Source: Lactuca virosa
Taxonomy: Eukaryota > Streptophyta > Magnoliopsida > Asterales > Asteraceae
Direction of reading: 5' to 3'
Length of the DNA: 64,000 nt
NCBI GenBank assembly: GCA_928212115.1
Contig: CAKMRJ010003334.1
Location: 96,904,057 to 96,968,056, forward strand
The position numbers and the translations under genes are program-made. How positions within the stretch are numbered: the first letter of the stretch is position 1; the number at the start of each line of letters is the position of its first letter. Positions 58,584-64,000 of the stretch are shown in pieces. The notes beneath the pieces are model-generated. The model did no database searches. It saw only the letters and a program-made list of their open reading frames with translations, and was not told the origin of the DNA.

Positions 58584-59130
58584 TTTAAGAGTGAGAGAGA
58601 TAGATAGAGAGAGAGGGGGGGAAAGAGAGAGGTGTGTGTTGAGGTGTGAGAATGGATCAGCCGAGACTTGCTATTTATAGGAGTTTTGGGCTACATGTCG
58701 TGCATTGCGTGCCGCACAATATGCGCGTGAACCGTACGATGCTGCCACGTGTCGTTCTCTCAGTGTGCCACGTCACTCTGTAACTAGACGTATCAAGTGT
58801 CAGGTGCACGTGGCGCACTGCACGCGTGACAGGATAATTAAATTTTGAAATTCCGTAACTCTCACATGCGAACTCCATTTTCTATGACTTTTATATATCC
58901 TTGTAGATCACATCGTTCTCTACAACTTTGGTCGTTTTTGTTGATTTTGACTTTCGTTTTTAAGATAGTTTTTATTACTGTTAAAAATCATATCTTCCTC
59001 ATATGATTTCCATTTTAGGCTTTCTTTGTTTCATAATTCCTACTTTAAGTAGTACTACTTTACCTAATTGGCAACTTTTTCCAAAAGTCAACCATTCTAC
59101 TTGTAGTTTTCGTCATTCGTAAACTTTTAA
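58584..59130 (-). other. LTR Z segment between W and T
   Basis: Promoter part of Z on the minus strand: purine-rich on plus (GAGAGAGGGGGGGAAAG), TATA at about 58670-58681, several CACGTG/ACGTGGC-type words at about 58743-58818 (CCACGTGTC, GTGCACGTGGC), and gypsy U3-like modules. No gene. Confidence 0.5.
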
Positions 59131-59135
59131 GTACG

Positions 59136-61082
59136 TGTAACACTCATAAAACTCATAAAAATTTAAACTTTTTCAACCAATCCAAAAATCATAATTGTTT
59201 ACATTGTAGTTTTCAAAACGAGTTTAAACATAAGAGAAATCCCAAAATCGTGAAATAAAACATGAGGAGATGCATGATCACACCTTCACCTTCCCGCGAT
59301 CCTCTGAAGTACCTGAAACATAATCCAAAACTGTAAGCTCAAAGCTTAGTGAGTTTCCCCCAAAATATCAATACATAGCAAACAACACAAATATAATAAC
59401 AACATGCAATGGGTCCATAACTAACAGACTATATTACCGCTGAGCCCACAACATAAGTCTGGATTGCCCCTGGGCCCGCAGCTTATGTCTGGCTTGCTCC
59501 CCGTCCCTTAGTACGAGTCTGGCATGCCCTACCCGGCCCTCGGCTCGTATCTGAAATGCTCATGACCCCTCAGTATGAGTCTGGCATGCCTTTCCTGGCC
59601 CTCAGCTCATATCTGGTATGCTCCAGGGTTTGTTGTCTACAACACGGAGCAGTACAACCTCAACCCAACCCACACCATATGTCGACATATAACAGATAAT
59701 GTCATATTTAGATAACAGGCAGTATCGCAGGTAGTCCTACAGATCTACCAAACTATCATATCAAAACTAGCATGCACATCTACTCCATACTCAGCATACA
59801 ATATCAGGTTATCAAACCAATGGGCTGACCTTGGTGCCTTTGACCCGAAAGTATAGTGAGGAAGACTTACCTCACAAGTAGTGCAGAACTGATAAGGTCT
59901 GACTCCGAATCTCAGCTCCCGACTCAAATGCCTACAACCACCATGTGACCAATTCCATCAAAAATCCTGAAATACCCAAAATGCTCTCAAAAGTCAAACT
60001 TGCACAACCATGGTCAAAGTTAATGTCATCGGTCAAGGTCAACAATCCATGTTGACCCAAATCGTTGAATGCACCAATAAACACGTCGAGTTCCTATAGA
60101 AATCAGATGGTCGGGAAAACCCTAGCCAACACGTCGAGTTTCCCTCACCAACTCGTCGTGTTTTCCCCAGTTTAATACATTCAACTGTTCCTTCAATTCT
60201 AGGGACTCTAAGGCTCAGCTCTAAACTCAAATATTGTCTAAAAGGATAAAGTTTCCAACTTTATCCTTTGGGGCTACTCCAAGTGTTCAAAAACCCCTCC
60301 ACAAGGCTTGAAGACTCAAGGACTTAACCATTAAGCACAAAATCCTTGAGATCTGAAACCCAACTTTTCCAGAAGGGATTCTAGCCTCAAAATCATCCCA
60401 AAGGTTGGTGCTTTATAGACATGCATGTCCAGTGCATGCCTTGAACCCAAAATGGGTCAAAAAGGGAAAATATGACCTAAACTCCAAGCATGGCATCAAA
60501 ACTTGGCTAAAGACCAGATCCAAACCACTACAAGGTCACCTTGACCTGGAGATTCATAAAGTTGCAAACTTTATGAGATCCATCCATTGCAACACCCAAG
60601 AATAAGGATAAAAAGGGACAAAACTCAAGATCTAGCTACTTAGAGGAATAAAAATCGGATCTTGGACACATAGAAAGGTCCAAAAGATTGTCAAGCTGAA
60701 GATGAGAGATTTGCTTGCTAGATCCTTGCTTCCTTCTTCCAACTTCTTCTTCTTTTGCTCCAAAAATACCACACTAGCTCACAAAATGAGAGGTAAGGAT
60801 GATTGGGGTTCACAAGGGCCAATATGGGGGTTTGGAGGCTGATAAAAGATCAGCCCTATGGACTTAAGGAGATTATATAGGGTGCAAAACCCTAAAATTT
60901 AGGGTTTCTCATCCAGCCGCCAACACATCGAGTTTCCCTCACCAACTCGCCGTGTTGGTCCATAAAAATACGCGGCCCAAAAGTCCTTCAACACGTCGTG
61001 TTGAGGCTATCAACACGTCGTGTTCCAAAGGAAAAACATGCTTTAAGGAATAAATCTCATACCTGGGAATCGGGATGTTACA
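59136..61082 (-). repeat. Solo LTR T, reverse (1.95 kb)
   Basis: Plus-strand ends are TGTAACACTCATA and CGGGATGTTACA; GTACG is duplicated at 59131-59135 and 61083-61087. AACACGTCGTGTT / AACACGTCGAGTT motifs lie at 60075-60165 and 60925-61032. AAAACCCTAAAATTTAGGG lies at about 60887-60905 beside a minus-strand TATA (CTATATAATC, about 60880-60871). Minus-strand donor GAGGTAAGTC lies at about 59874 and a degenerate minisatellite at 59440-59640. Confidence 0.9.
59440..59640 (-). repeat. Degenerate minisatellite in LTR T
   Basis: Units of about 35-45 bp containing GTCTGGCATGCC / ATCTGGTATGCTCC and GGCCCTCGGCTCGTATCTG. About five diverged copies. Confidence 0.65.
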
Positions 61083-61376
61083 GTACGGTTGAACTTTATT
61101 TATTGTGATAGTCGTATTTTGTGATAGTCGTATTTTACTCGTATTGAGTTGGATTTTTGTGAAATTTATATTTCTGGAATCCCGGTAGCATATAGAATCG
61201 AAGTATTTTTACCTGCTCGCAAAAGTGACATGGATTTTTGTGTACTTATTTTTGAGCCTATGATTTGATGTTAATAAGAGTGATGGTTGAAATATTAGGC
61301 GTTTATATGATTGCTTTATTGTGTTTTGATATTGGCTATCTACCGCGGCTAAAGATGTATTCTATGGGTTGTCACA

Positions 61377-61393
61377 TCCTCCCCCTGTTGAAG
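61377..61393 (-). other. Polypurine tract of element Z
   Basis: Minus-strand CTTCAACAGGGGGAGGA directly before TGTGACAACCC of the Z LTR, preceded by TTTCAGGGACAAAATTTG as in relatives. Confidence 0.85.
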
Positions 61394-62300
61394 CAAATTT
61401 TGTCCCTGAAATTCAACTTGTGGTGCATGACTTGAAGGCATTTGTTTGAGAGTGTCTTAATGGATTTTAACCTTTGAAATTATTCCTATGGCGTAATCTT
61501 AAAGAAGTATTCTCTCTTCTTAAGGTTTGTTTTTGAAATGAGGTTGGGAACCGTTTTGAGTTCTATCGTGTGGCTAGTGGTAATGTTCATATGTGTTTAA
61601 TGTTCAACCCTTTATAGGTTCTAATTTTTGTCGGGGGTTTGTCGACTAGTGAAGGGTTGTGAGGTAGTTGGATGTGCATTCCTACTTCCAATTTCTTGTT
61701 ATTCCCTTAGAGCTTACATGTCTAGGGTCATATTCCTATTTTGGTTTACATTAAGAGGAAACCTAAAGTTCTTATGATTAATCGTGCTAAGGTTCTCTTG
61801 AACCTATACTTTTTCGTTCCGCGATCTTGTCATTTCTATTTTATGAGTGCTAATGTGTTTACTTCGAGTTGTGGTTTCCCATTTCTGACTTAAATCGTTT
61901 CATGCTAGATGGCGTGGTCCTTCTTATTAGGTTATCTTTCGTTTAGATTCTTGACCTGTCTTAATTGGCTTTGGTAGAGTTTTCTCTGGGTTCTACTTCT
62001 AACCAAATGGTGGGAGTTCTCTTGAAATGTTGTTAAAATATAAAAGTAAAAAATTGTTAAAAATTGTTTAAATAACTTGAAGTAAAAAATTTAGATTTCG
62101 AAAATTAGAAATCATATGAAAAATCTTATTTTCAAACATTGTTAAAATATAAAAGTCAAATAAGAAAATCAAAATATTCGAAGTATACTTATACCAAAAA
62201 TCAATTAAGTGATATTTCCACTTAAAATTTTAATTCATCTATAACTTTCGGGTTCACATATATGATAATTTAAGGTTATTTTTTATTTTGATTTGGGGGG
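61394..62300 (-). other. Internal edge of element Z, then AT-rich spacer
   Basis: Expected to hold the end of the Z coding region, but no frame with recognisable integrase sequence was found. From about 62030 it is AT-rich (TTGTTAAAATATAAAAGT repeated at about 62030 and 62138). Confidence 0.4.
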
Positions 62301-63620
62301 TTTGAGGGTTTTGCTTGGTCACGACGCAATGATGGAGATCATCATGGCGCGGCCACATCATTTAAGTCACGACGCAGTCAGGTGTTGGACCGCTGCGCGG
62401 TGGCAGCTGCTCACAAAACCCTAAATTTTGGACTTTGGGCCCTATATAAGTGCACTAACCCTCTATGGTTTCTCATTCTTTAAGCCTCCATCCTTAGAAA
62501 CGAAACCCTAACCCTAGAGTAAGAGAACCCCGAGTTTTGTTGCCATATTTGGTGTATTGGTGGTCTCTTGGAGAAGAAGGTGGTCATCCCATTGCTTGTT
62601 GAGGTCATTGTTGTTGAGATCTAACCTTCTAAGCATCTTCCAGACATCTTAAAGGTATAAAGTTCATAAATTTACATTATTTAATTGATTGTACATACTT
62701 TGAAGTCCTTTCTTGAGCATTTGAGGTTGGTTCTTGGAGTTTGAGCAACTCCAGGACTATTGATAGGAGTTTAGGTGGTTTCTGGACCTTTTGGTCCCAT
62801 AAAGTTGAGAACTTGGTGTCCATTTCCAGCCATGCATGGACCTTGGATCATTTCATTTTGGACCCTTAGAAAAGTTATGTCTTTAGATCTCGGTTATTGA
62901 AGGTAATGAAATGGATAAAGTTGGAAACTTTATCTATGTAAGGTATGAATTGATCGAGAACTGAGCTTTAGATTTATGGACTTAGGGATTAAGATCTTAA
63001 CGGAATAAGCTATTTTGGATCTTAATTGCAACTCGATGGGTATCAAGTCGAGACGCGAGTTGCGAGACCCAGTCGCGATGGTTTTGGCTTCAAGTGACCG
63101 CGACGTGACCAACAAGCTGGTCGCGACGCGGTGGTCCATGGACGTTGAAGTTTTTGACCAGTTTGACTTTTGGGCAGACTTGGAGGTTTTGAGTTATAGA
63201 TCGAGGTTTGAGCATCTGTTTGGTCCATGTGGTACGTGTAGCTGACTCCGCATGACTTTGAGTATTGTTTTTTCAGCTCCTTGATTCAGGTGAGTCTTAT
63301 CACTGTATTACTTATGACGTAGTTGCTATGACATGATTGTATGCTTAGCTAGACTAATAGAGTCTTGTATGTTGCTTGTATGTTTGCATGTTCTGTTGAA
63401 ATAGACCTATTGGATTGAAACATACTCGTTTCGGTTGAAATAAACCTGTTGGGTTGAAACATACCTATTTTGGTTGAAACAAATCTATTAGGTTGAAACA
63501 TACTCATTCAATTAAAATAGACCTGTTGGGTTGAAACATACTCATTCGGTTGAAATAGACATGTTGGGTTGAACATCCCCGATCGGTTGAAACATGCCCA
63601 TTAGGTTGAAACGGGCACGT
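62300..63620 (+). repeat. LTR fragment L (both ends missing)
   Basis: GTCACGACGC / GTCGCGACGC motifs at 62320-62400 and 63060-63135; AAAACCCTAAATTTT (62416), CCTATATAAG (62441), AACGAAACCCTAACCC (62499), donor CAGGTGAGTC (about 63287) and a minisatellite at 63395-63610. Same plan as LTRs P and V, but no TGTAACACCC start or GGGATGTTACA end is present. Confidence 0.65.
63395..63610 (+). repeat. 39-bp minisatellite in LTR L
   Basis: GGTTGAAATAGACC-type units start at 63395 and 63434 and continue with small length changes to about 63610; each contains a second GGTTGAAACATAC half. Related in sequence to the 40-bp array of LTR P. Confidence 0.85.
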
Positions 63621-63904
63621 TATTGTTATAAGTTTTATCCGTGTCGTTTTCACATGTCATACACGAATACACAAAGAGAAATAAGTTTTATCTCAATTTT
63701 CTAGATGTATTCGTGTCGTGTATTCGTTTCCTGTCCTATCACACACAGATTCATCTATTCGTGTCTCGAATTGCGAATTCATGTATTTGTGTATTGAATT
63801 GTCAGATCTAATTATATTATAGAAACACCACCATATTTTTTTGGGTCATTGACGTCAATACCTTTAATAATAATATTAGAAGCAAAATATATACTCTCAA
63901 GAAA
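63621..63904. other. Spacer with CACGAATACAC / GTGTATTCG inverted words
   Basis: Several short words and complements (ATACACGAATACAC at about 63660; TATTCGTGTCGTGTATTCG at about 63708) suggest a small decayed inverted repeat. Nothing coding. Confidence 0.35.
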
Positions 63905-64000
63905 AAACTTCAAGCGGTACCGATGTTACCCTCCCTCCTAGAGGTTGAGGGTTCAAGTCTCATTGGAGACATAAGTGGTATTAAATGTAATTTAGGAGTA
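63905..64000 (+). mobile_element. tRNA-derived SINE, cut by window end
   Basis: A-box-like TTCAAGCGGTACCG (about 63909), then GAGGTTGAGGGTTCAAGTCT with the B box GGTTCAAGTCTC at about 63949-63960. Clearly similar to the minus-strand SINE at 8935-9083 through the B box and some 40 bases of tail. Confidence 0.65.

Larger units (their letters stand above)
39740..61376 (-). repeat. 3' LTR of gypsy element Z, reverse, interrupted by W and T
   Basis: On the minus strand the LTR starts at 61376 with TGTGACAACCC after a polypurine tract. It continues leftward around T (59136-61082) and W (40293-58578) to the B LTR border at 39740, where it is cut off. TATA word CCTATAAATAGC lies on the minus strand at about 58681-58670, followed by a CT-rich leader. 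A donor-like CAGGTGAGTTCA lies at about 40212-40201 and a 13-base C run (G on the minus strand) at 40163-40175. A (TA)n array lies at 39819-39873. Net length about 1.4 kb. Confidence 0.7.

Overview
This is a plant nuclear window. It has intron-containing genes with GT-AG borders, plastid-type genes, AT-rich intergenic DNA and a heavy load of plant LTR retrotransposons. The LTR families have short family-specific palindromic motifs, long (2-3 kb) LTRs, and termini TGTGACA or TGTAACACCC. From general familiarity with Asteraceae repeats I infer a lettuce-like (Cichorieae) genome, but nothing in the window proves the species.

Layout. 1-3959 is the 3' part of a Ty3/gypsy element (A). 3969-10948 holds a 1.5-kb foldback element and a Mutator-like element, each lying between (TA)n arrays, plus a gypsy LTR fragment with a 40-bp minisatellite and a SINE. 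12.7-18.3 kb is a gene island with two complete genes on the + strand: MPBQ/MSBQ methyltransferase (VTE3, tocopherol and plastoquinone synthesis in plastids) and an AMT2-type ammonium transporter. 20.9-27.0 kb holds a decayed Ty1/copia element between two small Helitrons in opposite orientations. 27.0-29.0 kb is a six-exon D27-like (DUF4033) gene on the - strand; its last codons and stop lie in the edge of one Helitron. 30.6-31.8 kb is a LINE remnant. 31.8-39.7 kb is a second gypsy element (B) of the same defective lineage as A. 39.7-61.4 kb is a nest of LTR elements: Z(-) holds W(-) and T(-); W holds X(+); X holds S(-) and V(+); V holds the two-LTR element C(+). Six of these (W, X, S, V, C, T) keep perfect 5-bp target duplications. 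61.4-64 kb holds the internal edge of Z, one more LTR fragment and a truncated SINE.

The three host genes are ordinary and look intact; I see no operon-like relation among them. The unusual material is in the LTR families. (1) Each family carries its own perfect or near-perfect palindrome, repeated in two fixed clusters, one upstream of the TATA box and one in the transcribed leader. (2) A long stem-loop module with a nearly invariant loop occurs seven times in three related elements. (3) Every LTR has a consensus splice donor and a plausible acceptor, predicting a leader intron that contains the minisatellites, hairpins and G-runs. (4) A and B share the same frameshift and stop codon, so the lineage spread while defective. 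All boundaries come from reading by eye; no alignment or database search was run.
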